From assembly GCF_026343185.1 (NCBI RefSeq), contig NZ_JAPEMA010000002.1, positions 791,511-855,510 of the forward strand: a stretch of 64,000 nucleotides of DNA, given 5' to 3'. Shown one piece after another: positions 37,675-46,430 of the stretch. A program made the position numbers and the translations under genes. The stretch comes from Streptomyces sp. NBC_00091 (GTDB taxonomy: Bacteria; Actinomycetota; Actinomycetes; Streptomycetales; Streptomycetaceae). The notes under the pieces were generated by a model that saw nothing but the letters and a program-made list of their open reading frames with translations, was not told the DNA's origin and did not search any database. How positions within the stretch are numbered: position 1 is the first letter of the stretch; the number at the start of each line of letters is the position of its first letter.

Positions 37675-37890
37675 AACGAACTCGCGGTACGCGACGTCAT
37701 CACGCAGGCCGCCCGGACGACCACCGTCCTCGTCGTGGCACACCGCCTCTCAACGGTGACCCACGCCGACCGGATCGTGGTGATGGACGCAGAACGGGTA
37801 CCCGCGGTGGGCACCCATGCGGAACTGCTCGGCCAAGACAGCCTGTACGCACGTCTGGCGGCCACCCAGTTCCTGGGACCGGCACGGTGA
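37675..37890 (+). pseudogene. C-terminal stub of an ABC exporter ATPase
   Basis: The frame reads [20 protein letters not shown] with the switch His, then [20 protein letters not shown], the last 65 residues of an exporter-type nucleotide-binding domain. Walker A, signature and Walker B motifs are absent. It abuts the cas1 stub head-on, marking a recombination or deletion point. It is followed by tandem hairpins. Confidence 0.75.
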
Positions 37891-37911
37891 CTCTTCTCTT
37901 CGCGTGACCCG

Positions 37912-37967
37912 GGCGGGCTCGGCCTCGTGTCGCCGAGCCCGCCACGCCGGCTCCGCTCCGGAGCCGG
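37912..37967. terminator. two tandem hairpins
   Basis: GGCGGGCTCGGC (37912-37923) pairs perfectly with 37932-37943, and CCGGCTCCG (37947-37955) with 37959-37967. They lie between the ABC stub and the GH62 gene, which converge. Confidence 0.85.
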
Positions 37968-37981
37968 ACCGTGTCACGTCG

Positions 37982-39463
37982 TCAGCGCTGCTGTGTCAGC
38001 AGACCCGGCCGGTAGGGCCATTGGCCGTAGTCGCCGCCGGAGTTGGGGTCGCGTCCCTGGTAGAGGAACTGCAGGTTGCAGGGATCGACGGTGAAGGTCT
38101 GATCGGCGCTGGTGCGGATCAGTTCGCCATGGCTGATGTCGTTGGTCCAGGTGGCGCCGCTGTTGGCCTTGCCGGCGAAGGAGTTGCTCTCGGTCGCGGC
38201 CTGGGGTGTCCATGAGCCGTTCAGGCTGGTGGCCGTGAACGAGCGGAAGTAGCGGCCCTGCGAGCCCCTCGCCTCGACGAGCATGAGGTAGCGGTCCTGG
38301 CCCTGGAGCTTGTAGACCTGCGGGGCTTCGAACAGGTTGTCCGCCGTATCGCTCATGATCGTCGTGTAGTTCGAGCCGAAACTGCTCGGGAAGTTCCCGA
38401 TCGGCATGCTGGCCCGGTAGATCTTGCCGTTGTCACCGGCGAAGAACAGGTACATGTTCGTGCCGTCAGCTATGAGCGTCTGGTCGATGGGGCCTGTGGT
38501 GGAGCCGGTGATGCTTCCGGTGAAGAGCACCTGCTGTGAGGACCAGCCATTGGGGTTGGACGGGTCGCTCGACGTCCGGTAGGAGAAGGCGCTCCCGCCT
38601 CCCCACTGGTAGGCGAGCACCCAGATGTTCTTCGGCGCGAAGTAGAAGAGCGTGGGCGCGACGACGGAGTTCGACATCGTGTTCTGGCTGGCCGAGGCCA
38701 TCTCCGGCCAGTTGCCGAACAGGCCGAAGTTCATCGAACCCCAGCCTGCTCCCGTTCCCGCGGCGCCGTGTGTCGTCGCATAGACGAGATGCTTGCCGTT
38801 GTAGGGGGCGACGGTGAAGTCCTTGAGCGACGCCCACCCGGCCTTGGGCTGCGCCAGTGCGCCCGTCGAGGTCCAGCGGTATGTCGACGGAAGAGCGCAC
38901 GCACCGGGGTTGCCGGCACCGACCTTGACGAGCTGCCACTGCTGGTTGGTGCCGCCCCAGTCGTCGTACTGGACGACGTTCGCGTTGTCGGCGGTGGATC
39001 CGCCTTGTACCTCGAGAGCCTTGTTGCTGTGGCGCGCGATGAGCCTCACGTAGCCGTCCGAGCTGTCGGCCAGCCGCCACTGCTGGTTGGTCCCGTTCGC
39101 GTCGGCCCACTGGACGATCGAGGCGCCGTTCGCGGTGGAACCGTTCTGGACGTCCAGCACCTTGCCGGAGTGGCGGGACTTGATCCGGTAGTTACCGCCG
39201 CCGGAGTCGATGAACTGCCACTGCTGCTGGTTCTGATCGTTCCGGGTCCACTGGGTGATGCGGGCGCCGTCGCCGGTCGCCAGGTTGTAGACGTCCAGGG
39301 CCTTGCCGCTGTTGCGGTTGACCAGCACGTAGTAGGCGTTGGGGTCGACGGTCGCCGCGCTGGCGGGCTGGACGCTGAGGAAGGTGGCCAGGAGCAGCAA
39401 GGGCGCGAGGACGGCGAGCAGCCGTCGTCTCAGTTGGACCGGGGAGGGATGGCGAAACCACAT
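37982..39463 (-). CDS. secreted GH62 alpha-L-arabinofuranosidase with N-terminal CBM13
   Basis: The ATG at 39463 follows AAAGGAG by eight bases and starts a 493-residue protein with a signal peptide ending in PASAA. A CBM13 trefoil (about 42-180) has three repeats of the type [13 protein letters not shown] with QWQF. The GH62 catalytic domain (about 188-493) shows [40 protein letters not shown] and [20 protein letters not shown], the family positions of Asp and Glu. GH62 removes arabinose side chains from arabinoxylan. The frame is open upstream into the cupin gene with no stop between them. Confidence 0.92.
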   Translation of the reverse strand: MWFRHPSPVQLRRRLLAVLAPLLLLATFLSVQPASAATVDPNAYYVLVNRNSGKALDVYNLATGDGARITQWTRNDQNQQQWQFIDSGGGNYRIKSRHSGKVLDVQNGSTANGASIVQWADANGTNQQWRLADSSDGYVRLIARHSNKALEVQGGSTADNANVVQYDDWGGTNQQWQLVKVGAGNPGACALPSTYRWTSTGALAQPKAGWASLKDFTVAPYNGKHLVYATTHGAAGTGAGWGSMNFGLFGNWPEMASASQNTMSNSVVAPTLFYFAPKNIWVLAYQWGGGSAFSYRTSSDPSNPNGWSSQQVLFTGSITGSTTGPIDQTLIADGTNMYLFFAGDNGKIYRASMPIGNFPSSFGSNYTTIMSDTADNLFEAPQVYKLQGQDRYLMLVEARGSQGRYFRSFTATSLNGSWTPQAATESNSFAGKANSGATWTNDISHGELIRTSADQTFTVDPCNLQFLYQGRDPNSGGDYGQWPYRPGLLTQQR

Positions 39464-40204
39464 CAGAAGGGCTCCTTTGGGGGTGGGGGTGAGGTGACCC
39501 CGACGGACCGCGGAACGGCCGTATTGGGGGGCGGGTACGGGATAGGTGTGAAGGCGGCCGCACATGCCGAAGCGTTGGTGCTCCGGACGCTCCAGTCGCG
39601 ACACTTCGCCGTGGTCGAGGTGGGAGAGGTCTCCGGCCTTCAGCCGTTCCAGCTGACGGCCGGTCGTGACGGCAGCTGCCATGGGGCCGTCACGCCAGCG
39701 GATCCACCAGGCGTCCAGGAGCTCGCTCTTCAGGCGGTGGGCTGCGATGTGGAACTCCGGCAGCCCGCCTTCGCACAAGGCCAGGAAACCCTCGACCGCC
39801 AAGTCGCGGCGGCGGCGCGCTGCCGCGGAATAGTCGCCGGTCAGGGCTGCCGCCCTCCGGTAGGCGTGGGGATCGGCCAGGACCGGAGCAGGGAAGGTGA
39901 AGACGGCGTCGCCCGCCTCGGGAAGTCCGCCGTTCTGCATGAGCACCACGAGGCGCAGGCCGCCGTCGTTGACCAGGCGGTGGATCGTGCCGGGGGTGAA
40001 CCAGACGACGTCGCCGGCGTGCAGCGGGGTCTCGGCGAAGCCGGAGGTGGTGAGGGTCTGGACACTGCCCGCGCCGCTGATGACGACGTAGGCTTCGGAG
40101 CAGACGAGGTGCATGTGGGGCGTGCCGCCGCACAGCCCGTCGGCGGCCTCCCAGTCGTACACGGTCAACCCGGAGATCCCCACGCCGCCGGGGAACGGGG
40201 TCAC
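39464..40204 (-). CDS. cupin-domain protein sharing a stopless frame with GH62
   Basis: The GTG at 40204 overlaps the TGA of the DUF6807 gene, so translation is coupled. The cupin core is seen in [20 protein letters not shown] and [19 protein letters not shown], with His and Glu metal ligands, then a helical C-terminal part ([20 protein letters not shown]). No stop codon occurs before the GH62 start at 39463, so if read to the end this would be a 740-residue cupin-GH62 fusion with a signal peptide in the middle. I treat it as a cytoplasmic cupin whose own stop has been lost. A sugar- or sugar-acid-binding role is inferred from the operon. Confidence 0.65.
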
Positions 40205-41061
40205 CACGGGTGTTCCGCGATGTGGCGGGACAGGCGCCCGGGGGCCCACGCACCGTCGGCCACGACGATCCGGTAGCGGCGCGACAGGGTCTCGCCCGGG
40301 GCCAGCGGCAGTTCCTCGTCGAATGCCAGGGAGGGGTTGACGGCTGGGAAGGGCTCACTGCGGACGAACCAGTCGCAGGGGGCGTCCGGATCGTCCAGGA
40401 ACAGGAGCGTGGAGGAGCGGTCGACCTCGTCGTGCGTGCCGGTGAAGGCCAGCCAGTCACCCTGCTCGCCCATCGCGGGGCCGATCACTTCCCCGCCGGT
40501 GAAGTCGCGCGGGCCGCGCCAGAACAGGCCGGAGTATCCGGCGAGCCTTCTGCCCTGTGTGCCGGGGCTACCGAACAGCAGTCCGGCGCCCCGGACGTTG
40601 GTCAGTGCGGTGGTGACGTCCAGGGTCCAGGAGTCGGCCTCGACGTCGCGGGCGGTCAGCGTGCGGCGCTCGTCGATCCAGTGCTCCCCCGCCATCGTGT
40701 ACCAGGCCAGGTCCTCGGTGATCACGGCGCGGCCGTGGCCTGTCTCGGCGGCCACGGTGAGGCTGCGCATCGTGCCGAGGTTCGGCAGGTCCACGTAGCC
40801 CTGGCCGCGCAAGTAGGTGCCGCCACCCCAGAAGTTGTGCCCCGAGAGCCACGACGCCGTGATCTGGATGCCCTTGTGCCAGCGGTGGTCGTGCGGCCGG
40901 TAGCCGGTGACCACGTCGCCGGCGAGCGTGCGCACCGGATGCAGGTAGGGTTTCGGCGCCTCGAAGGGGTCCATGACCGGCCGGTGCACGTACCGGAAGA
41001 GGTCGACGTCGCAGGCTCGGACGGTCAGCGAGTCCTCGTCCTCGATGAGTTCGAAGGTCAT
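40201..41061 (-). CDS. DUF6807 (PmoA-like) protein
   Basis: The 286-residue protein matches the DUF6807 pattern: [25 protein letters not shown] is preceded by a short beta-strand region, then [21 protein letters not shown] with clustered His, and near the end [19 protein letters not shown] AFTGTHDEV in frame. The beta-sandwich recalls galactose-mutarotase-like folds. Function is not established. Its start overlaps the Gfo/Idh gene by four bases and its stop overlaps the cupin start, so the three are made together, inside the xylan operon. Confidence 0.8.
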   Translation of the reverse strand: MTFELIEDEDSLTVRACDVDLFRYVHRPVMDPFEAPKPYLHPVRTLAGDVVTGYRPHDHRWHKGIQITASWLSGHNFWGGGTYLRGQGYVDLPNLGTMRSLTVAAETGHGRAVITEDLAWYTMAGEHWIDERRTLTARDVEADSWTLDVTTALTNVRGAGLLFGSPGTQGRRLAGYSGLFWRGPRDFTGGEVIGPAMGEQGDWLAFTGTHDEVDRSSTLLFLDDPDAPCDWFVRSEPFPAVNPSLAFDEELPLAPGETLSRRYRIVVADGAWAPGRLSRHIAEHPW

Positions 41062-42104
41062 CGGAACACCTCCGGGCGCCCTCCGTTGAGCGAGCCGTAG
41101 AACGGGTCGGCCGCGTCGATCTCTCCGCGCCGGACCGGCAGGCCGGTGATCGCGGCCTTGTACAGGGCGGTGACCAGTTCCATGGTGGGCCTGCCGAGGT
41201 CGGGCCGGGTCCCCGCCTCGTAGTCGTCCAGGAAGGCCGCGAGTTGGGCGGTGTGCGAGCTGGGCAGGTCCTCCGGCGGCTCCCACTTCACGCTTTTCGA
41301 GCTGGTGGTGAACGTCCAGTCCGCGTTGGAGTAGCCGTACAGATGGCGCAGTTCGACCGTGGCATCGGTGAGATCGAACCGCAGGTAGCTCTCCTCGCGC
41401 GGGGAAAGGACGCTGTTGACGACCGTCGCGATGGCTCCGTTCTCGAACCGGACGAGGGCCGCGGACACGTCCTCGGTCTGGACGTCGCGTTCGAGGCGGC
41501 CGGCCATCGCGCGTACCTCGGCCCATTCGCCGAGCACCGCGAGCATCAGGTCCATCTGGTGGATGCCGTGGCCCAGGGTCGGGCCGCCGCCTTCGCTCTC
41601 CCAGGTGCCGCGCCAGGGCACGTCGTAATAGGCGTCGTCGCGATACCACGCCGTGACGCACTGCGCGACCAGGGCACGGCCCAGCGTCCCGGCCGCGATC
41701 CGGTCGCGCAGGTACCGGGCCCCCGAGCCGTACCTGTGCTGGAACACCGCGCCCGCGAGGGCGGGCCCTTCGGCGCGACGGATCCGGTCGAGCTCGGCCA
41801 GCGACAGGGCCACCGGCTTCTCGCACCAGACCCACGCGCCCGACTCCAGGCAGGCCACGGCCTGGTCGGCGTGCAGGAACGGAGGCGTGCACAGGTGAAC
41901 GAGGTCCGGCCTCTGCTCCTGGAGCATCGTGTGCAGGTCGGTGTAGACCGCGGGTATGCCGTGTTCGGCCGCGAAGGCCTCGGCGCGCGCGGCGTCCACG
42001 TCGACGGCGGCCACGATCAGGGCCCGGTGCGCCTGCGCCCGGAGGGCGGGAACGTGGCATATGCCCGCGATCCCGCCCGTTCCGACGATCGCCGTTCTGA
42101 TCAT
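41058..42104 (-). CDS. Gfo/Idh/MocA-family sugar oxidoreductase
   Basis: The 348-residue protein has the N-terminal Rossmann motif AIVGTGGIAGICHVPALRA, the catalytic Lys in VWCEKPVALSL and the C-terminal alpha/beta domain with GPTLGHGIHQMDLML. Family enzymes oxidise or isomerise sugars, inositols or sugar acids with bound NAD(P). It overlaps GH10 by four bases upstream and DUF6807 by four downstream. Position within a glucuronoxylan-degrading operon suggests work on a xylan side-chain sugar, but no substrate can be read. Confidence 0.88.
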   Translation of the reverse strand: MIRTAIVGTGGIAGICHVPALRAQAHRALIVAAVDVDAARAEAFAAEHGIPAVYTDLHTMLQEQRPDLVHLCTPPFLHADQAVACLESGAWVWCEKPVALSLAELDRIRRAEGPALAGAVFQHRYGSGARYLRDRIAAGTLGRALVAQCVTAWYRDDAYYDVPWRGTWESEGGGPTLGHGIHQMDLMLAVLGEWAEVRAMAGRLERDVQTEDVSAALVRFENGAIATVVNSVLSPREESYLRFDLTDATVELRHLYGYSNADWTFTTSSKSVKWEPPEDLPSSHTAQLAAFLDDYEAGTRPDLGRPTMELVTALYKAAITGLPVRRGEIDAADPFYGSLNGGRPEVFR

Positions 42105-43159
42105 CCGCCCAGCACCTTCCTGATCGAGTGATAGGCGGGCTTGGGCAGCAGGTTCTCGTCGTAGGGCAGCGCTGCGCCCTCACCGGGGAAGACGGAGGGG
42201 ATCCACGAGTACTTGTCCGTGTAGTCCCAGATGGTGATGCCGACGCATTTCCTGACCGCCAGGCAGGCCTTGACGTAGTCGGCGTACCAGGTGGCCTGGG
42301 TGGCGAGCATCGAAGGGGTCGCGGGGAGGTTCATCCGGATGTCGAGCTCGGTGATCGCGACCTCGACCCCGAGGTCGGCGAAGCGCTGCATGTTCTGCTG
42401 GACATCGGCCGGGAAGCCGTACTGGAGCGCCAGATGGCCCTGGATGCCGAAGCCCTCCACCGGAACGCCGTCGGCCTTCAACTGCTTGATCAGGGTGTAA
42501 TAGGCGTCGCTCTTGGGGCCTATCCCGTCGACGTTGTAGTCGTTGAGGTACAGCTTGGCGTGCCGGTCGGCCTCGTGGGCCCAGCGCAGGGCGTCGGCGA
42601 TGTAGCCGGGGCCGAGCGTCTTGTAGAAGAGTGATTCGCGGTAGGTGCCGTCGTCGTTGAAGGCCTCGTTGACGACGTCCCAGTGGATCACCTGGCCCTT
42701 GAAGTGCCGGACCTGCGTCTGGATGTGGTTCTTGAGGACGGCGCGCAGTTCGTCGGCGGTCCAGGCGTGCTCGGTGAGCCAGGCGGGGAGCTGGTTGTGC
42801 CAGATGAGGGTGTGGCCGCGGACCTTCTGGTGGTGGGCCTTGGCGAACGAGACGACCTCGTCGGCGGCGGTGAAGTCGAAGACGCCGCGTTCGGGCTCGG
42901 TGGCGTACCACTTCATGGCGTTGCCGGGGGTGGTCTGCCCGAATTCGCTGCCGAGGAGCTTCAGATAGGCGGCGTCGGTGAACTCGGGGTTGTCGGTGGC
43001 GGAGCCTAAGTACTTGTGGTGCTTCTTGGCCAGTTCTCCGAGCGTCCTGGGGCGGGGCTCGGCGGCTGCGGGCGCGGCGCCGAGGCCGGCCGCCAGGCAG
43101 ACGGCGGCGGACAGAGCGGTGAGAATCCGGGACGTGGACCTGGACCTGGGAATGGGCAT
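42101..43159 (-). CDS. secreted GH10 endo-1,4-beta-xylanase
   Basis: The 352-residue enzyme has a signal peptide to about residue 33 and a single GH10 domain with no carbohydrate-binding module. The acid/base Glu is in [13 protein letters not shown] and the nucleophile in VAITELDIRMN; RGHTLIWHNQLP and GITIWDYTDKYSW complete the active site. It cuts xylan backbones near substituted residues. It lies 29 bases after GH30 in the same operon, and its ATGA overlaps the Gfo/Idh start region, so enzyme and downstream intracellular proteins are co-expressed. Confidence 0.93.
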   Translation of the reverse strand: MPIPRSRSTSRILTALSAAVCLAAGLGAAPAAAEPRPRTLGELAKKHHKYLGSATDNPEFTDAAYLKLLGSEFGQTTPGNAMKWYATEPERGVFDFTAADEVVSFAKAHHQKVRGHTLIWHNQLPAWLTEHAWTADELRAVLKNHIQTQVRHFKGQVIHWDVVNEAFNDDGTYRESLFYKTLGPGYIADALRWAHEADRHAKLYLNDYNVDGIGPKSDAYYTLIKQLKADGVPVEGFGIQGHLALQYGFPADVQQNMQRFADLGVEVAITELDIRMNLPATPSMLATQATWYADYVKACLAVRKCVGITIWDYTDKYSWIPSVFPGEGAALPYDENLLPKPAYHSIRKVLGG

Positions 43160-43188
43160 GACGGACTACTCCTGCGGTGATGGTCGGT

Positions 43189-44577
43189 TCAGTCGAGGAC
43201 GATCGTGGTCAGCGCGCGTGGGGCGAGCGTCGCCTTGAGGGTCGTGCCATGGGTGGAGACGATGTCGGCCGGGGTGATCGAGCGGGTCTCGTCGGTGACG
43301 TAGCCGTCGGGGCGGCGGTCGTGCCCGCCGCGGAGAGAGAACTCGGCGGAGCTTTCGGTGGTCGCGGTGTTGAGGATCTCGATCACGCGGCTGCCGTCGG
43401 TGTTGCGGAAGGCCGTGATCTGCAGTGCCGGGCCGGCGTTCGTGACCGGCACGCGGACGGCGCCGGGGCGGATGAACCGGCTGAAGGCGGCCAGCGCCCA
43501 GTACCGCTTGGACACCCGGTAGTCGTCACCGGGGTTGGCGAGCTGGATGAGCCCTCGGGTCGCGCCGAGGGACGCGCCGGTCCAGTAGACGTAGGCGTTG
43601 GCGTTGCCGACGGCCAGGGTGTTCTGGATGTCGGCCGCGACGGTGAGACCGTCGTAGCCGCTGCCGTCGTGCCAGTTCTCGTTCCAGGTGGCGCCGTCCG
43701 GCGACCATTCCGACATCCACACGTGCTTGTCGGTCGGCTGCGCCACCTCGGTCGGACCGCTGTAGCGGTGTCCGGTGATGGTCCGCACGGCCTTGCCGGC
43801 CGCGGGGTCCGCCTCGATGGCTTCGGTGTAGGCGACCTGTCGGTCCCAGCCCGCGGCGTCGCAGCAGACCACCCCGGTCTTCAGTCCGGACGCGCGGACG
43901 GTCGGCCCGAGCACCTTGAGGAAGTCGACGGCCTGCTGCGGGGTGAACCGCATCGAGGCGTAGGTCGCCGTCCAGTCGGGTTCGTTGGTGAACCCGAGGT
44001 CGGTGATCCCGATGCCCTCCTGCCGGTAGAACTTCGCGTACTGGACGAGGTAGTTCGCGTAGGCCTGGCGCCATTCGGGGCGCAGCTCGCCGCCGTCGTT
44101 CTCGCTTCCGTTGGTCTTCATGAAGGCCGGGGCGCTCCAGGCGTCGGCGAAGAACCGTGTGACGCCGTAGTCCTTGGCCTCCTTGGCGAGCCAGACCTGA
44201 CCGCCGTCCCAGCCGTCCCAGACGTACTTCGGCGTGGCCTGCGGCCCGCCGGGATCGGCCGGCAGGATCGTCGGCATGTGGTCGTAGACCCTGTCGGCCG
44301 ACGACCCGATGCCCAGGCGCAGGATCGAAAGGCCCGCGCCCTTGTCCTTACTGAGCAGCAGGTCGAGCACCTCGCGCTGCTTGGCCGGGCTGAGGCCGCG
44401 TGCGCCGTGCAGCAGGTCGGCCCGCTGGAAGGCCATCGAGAAGCCGAATCCGTCTATGGGCTGGAGTTCGGCGCGGAAGTCGATGACGGGGTGCGCGGGG
44501 GCGGGGTGCGCGGGGGCGGCCACAGCCTGTGTTGTTAGCGCTAACAAAACTGCGGTCGATGCGGCCAGGCGTTTCAC
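43189..44577 (-). CDS. secreted GH30 endoxylanase-like glycosidase
   Basis: The 462-residue protein has a signal peptide (LAASTAVLLALTTQAVAAP) and a GH30 barrel plus side beta-domain. The acid/base Glu is in DLGFTNEPDWTAT and the nucleophile in HVWMSEWSPDG; IDGFGFSMAFQRADLL and GLSILRLGIGSSAD match the family. Bacterial GH30 enzymes include glucuronoxylan-specific xylanases. It starts 36 bases after the permease gene. A perfect TGTTAGCGCTAACA operator lies inside codons 11-15, within the signal-peptide sequence. Confidence 0.88.
   Translation of the reverse strand: MKRLAASTAVLLALTTQAVAAPAHPAPAHPVIDFRAELQPIDGFGFSMAFQRADLLHGARGLSPAKQREVLDLLLSKDKGAGLSILRLGIGSSADRVYDHMPTILPADPGGPQATPKYVWDGWDGGQVWLAKEAKDYGVTRFFADAWSAPAFMKTNGSENDGGELRPEWRQAYANYLVQYAKFYRQEGIGITDLGFTNEPDWTATYASMRFTPQQAVDFLKVLGPTVRASGLKTGVVCCDAAGWDRQVAYTEAIEADPAAGKAVRTITGHRYSGPTEVAQPTDKHVWMSEWSPDGATWNENWHDGSGYDGLTVAADIQNTLAVGNANAYVYWTGASLGATRGLIQLANPGDDYRVSKRYWALAAFSRFIRPGAVRVPVTNAGPALQITAFRNTDGSRVIEILNTATTESSAEFSLRGGHDRRPDGYVTDETRSITPADIVSTHGTTLKATLAPRALTTIVLD
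44533..44546. promoter_or_regulatory. intragenic LacI-type operator TGTTAGCGCTAACA
   Basis: Identical to the box at 27659, but 31-44 bases inside the GH30 coding sequence, where it encodes part of LLALTT of the signal peptide. A bound repressor could act as a roadblock for transcripts arriving from the transporter genes and for a promoter in the short gap. Confidence 0.75.
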
Positions 44578-44613
44578 GGCGTCTCCTCGGGGGTGGAGGT
44601 CGGGCGGGACGGG

Positions 44614-45444
44614 TCAGCCCTTGGTGGCGCCCGCGGTCAGTCCGCCGATCAGCTGCCGCTCGGCGACGGCGTAGAAGGCGAGGGCGGGGACCATCGCGAG
44701 CACGATGTAGGCGAGGACGAGCGCGTAGTCGGTCGAGTACTGGCCCTGGAACTGCTGGACGCCGACCGGGATCGTCTGCCATTTCGGGTCGTTGAACACC
44801 AGCAGCGGCAGGAAGAAGTTGTTCCAGCTCGCGACGATCGCCAGCACCGAAACCGTGCCGAGCGCCGGACGCGCCATCGGCAGCAGGATCTTCCAGAAGA
44901 AGCGGAACTTGCCGCAGCCGTCCATGACGGCCGCCTCCTCGACCTCTGCCGGGACGGTCCGGAAGAACCCGCGCAGAATGATGATCGTCATGGGGAGCCC
45001 GAAGGCCGCCTGCGGGAGGATCACTCCGAGCGGGTTGTCGAGCAGGTCGAAGTTGCGCAGCAGCAGGAACAGCGGCAGGACGGCCACCGCGAACGGGAAC
45101 ATCAGCCCGATCGTGAACAGCGTGTAGAACAGCTCCCTGCCCCGGAAGGCGTAGCGGGCCAGTACGAACGCCGCCATCGCGGAGACCGCCACCGTGCAGC
45201 ATGCCGTGCCGATCGCGATGCCCGCACTGTTGGCGATCTGCCGCCAGAACATTCCGTCGCCGAGAATGCCGGTGTAGTTGCCGGTCTTCCAGTGCTCCGG
45301 CAGCCCGAACGGGTTGGTCGTCAGCTCGCCGGTGCTCTTGAACCCGGAGATCACCGCGTAGACCAGCGGCACGACGACGAACGCGCCGATCAGCCAGACC
45401 ACGGCGTGCAGCGACAGGCCGCGGGTCGTTCTGCGGGCGTTCAT
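44614..45444 (-). CDS. carbohydrate ABC transporter permease (MalG type)
   Basis: The 276-residue protein has six predicted membrane helices and the EAA loop EEAAVMDGCGKFRFFWKI, which docks the ATPase. Its start overlaps the upstream permease stop by four bases. No ATPase gene is in the cluster, which is usual in Streptomyces, where the shared MsiK ATPase serves many sugar importers. With the xylanases downstream it should import xylo-oligosaccharides; the substrate is inferred from context. Confidence 0.93.
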   Translation of the reverse strand: MNARRTTRGLSLHAVVWLIGAFVVVPLVYAVISGFKSTGELTTNPFGLPEHWKTGNYTGILGDGMFWRQIANSAGIAIGTACCTVAVSAMAAFVLARYAFRGRELFYTLFTIGLMFPFAVAVLPLFLLLRNFDLLDNPLGVILPQAAFGLPMTIIILRGFFRTVPAEVEEAAVMDGCGKFRFFWKILLPMARPALGTVSVLAIVASWNNFFLPLLVFNDPKWQTIPVGVQQFQGQYSTDYALVLAYIVLAMVPALAFYAVAERQLIGGLTAGATKG

Positions 45445-46430
45445 CGGCCACCTCCCGTGGTGACGGCCCCGCTCAGGTCACGGCGCAGAACGTACCGCTG
45501 GTAGAAGAGGGAGAAGACCAGACTGATCATGAACAGGACCACGCTGATCGCACTGGCGTAGCCGACCTGGTAGCGCTTGAACCCGAACTGGAACATCGAG
45601 ATCGCCATCGTCTCGGAGGAGTGGTTGGGCCCGCCCGCGGTCATGACCCAGACGAGGTCGAAGAGCTGGATGGCGCCGATGACCGAAAGGAAGACGCTGA
45701 TCCGGATCGTCGGGCCGAGCAACGGCAGCGTCACGTGCCGGAAGCGCTGCCAGGCGCCGGCGCCGTCGATGGAGGCTGCCTCGAGGATCTCGCCCGGGAT
45801 GCTTTGCAGCCCGGCGAGGAAGAGCATCATGTGGAACCCGAAGTACTTCCAGGTCATGACCACGAACAGGGTCGGCATGACCGTCGAGGGATCGGCGAGC
45901 CACTTGCCCTGCAGCCCCTCCAGGCCGAGGGCGCCCGCGAGATGGTCGGCCATGCCGCCACCGGGAAGGAAGATCATCGTGAAGAGGACCGCCGTGACCA
46001 CTTCGGACAGGATGTACGGCGCGAAGAACAGCATCCGGTAGACGGCCCGGCCGCGCAGCCTCTGGTTGAGCAGGACGGCGGTGAACAGCGCGAACGGCAA
46101 CTGCACCGTGATCGACAGCGTGATCAGGTACAGCCCGCGCTCCAGATCGCCGAGGAAGACCTGATCCCGGAAGAGGGTGGCGTAGTTCCCGAAGCCGACG
46201 AACTCCTCCAGGGGGCCGACCCCGCCCCACTTGAAGAAGCCGGTGTAGACGGCGACCGCGATGGGGGCGAGGACGAAGACGAGGAAGAGGACCAGAGCCG
46301 GGACGAGGAACCAGGCGACGGACGCCCAGCTTCCCAGCCGGCGCGGGAGCGAGCGTGCCGGGGCGGGCGGGCCCACCGGCCCGGCGTCCTGCGTCCGCTC
46401 CTTGGTCAGGGTGGACACGGAGCTAGGCAC
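45441..46430 (-). CDS. carbohydrate ABC transporter permease (MalF type)
   Basis: The 329-residue protein carries a basic N-terminus, six membrane helices and the EAA loop EAASIDGAGAWQRFRHVTLP. It overlaps the binding-protein gene by eight bases at its start and the second permease gene by four at its end. It pairs with that permease to form the importer channel in the membrane. Confidence 0.93.
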   Translation of the reverse strand: MPSSVSTLTKERTQDAGPVGPPAPARSLPRRLGSWASVAWFLVPALVLFLVFVLAPIAVAVYTGFFKWGGVGPLEEFVGFGNYATLFRDQVFLGDLERGLYLITLSITVQLPFALFTAVLLNQRLRGRAVYRMLFFAPYILSEVVTAVLFTMIFLPGGGMADHLAGALGLEGLQGKWLADPSTVMPTLFVVMTWKYFGFHMMLFLAGLQSIPGEILEAASIDGAGAWQRFRHVTLPLLGPTIRISVFLSVIGAIQLFDLVWVMTAGGPNHSSETMAISMFQFGFKRYQVGYASAISVVLFMISLVFSLFYQRYVLRRDLSGAVTTGGGR

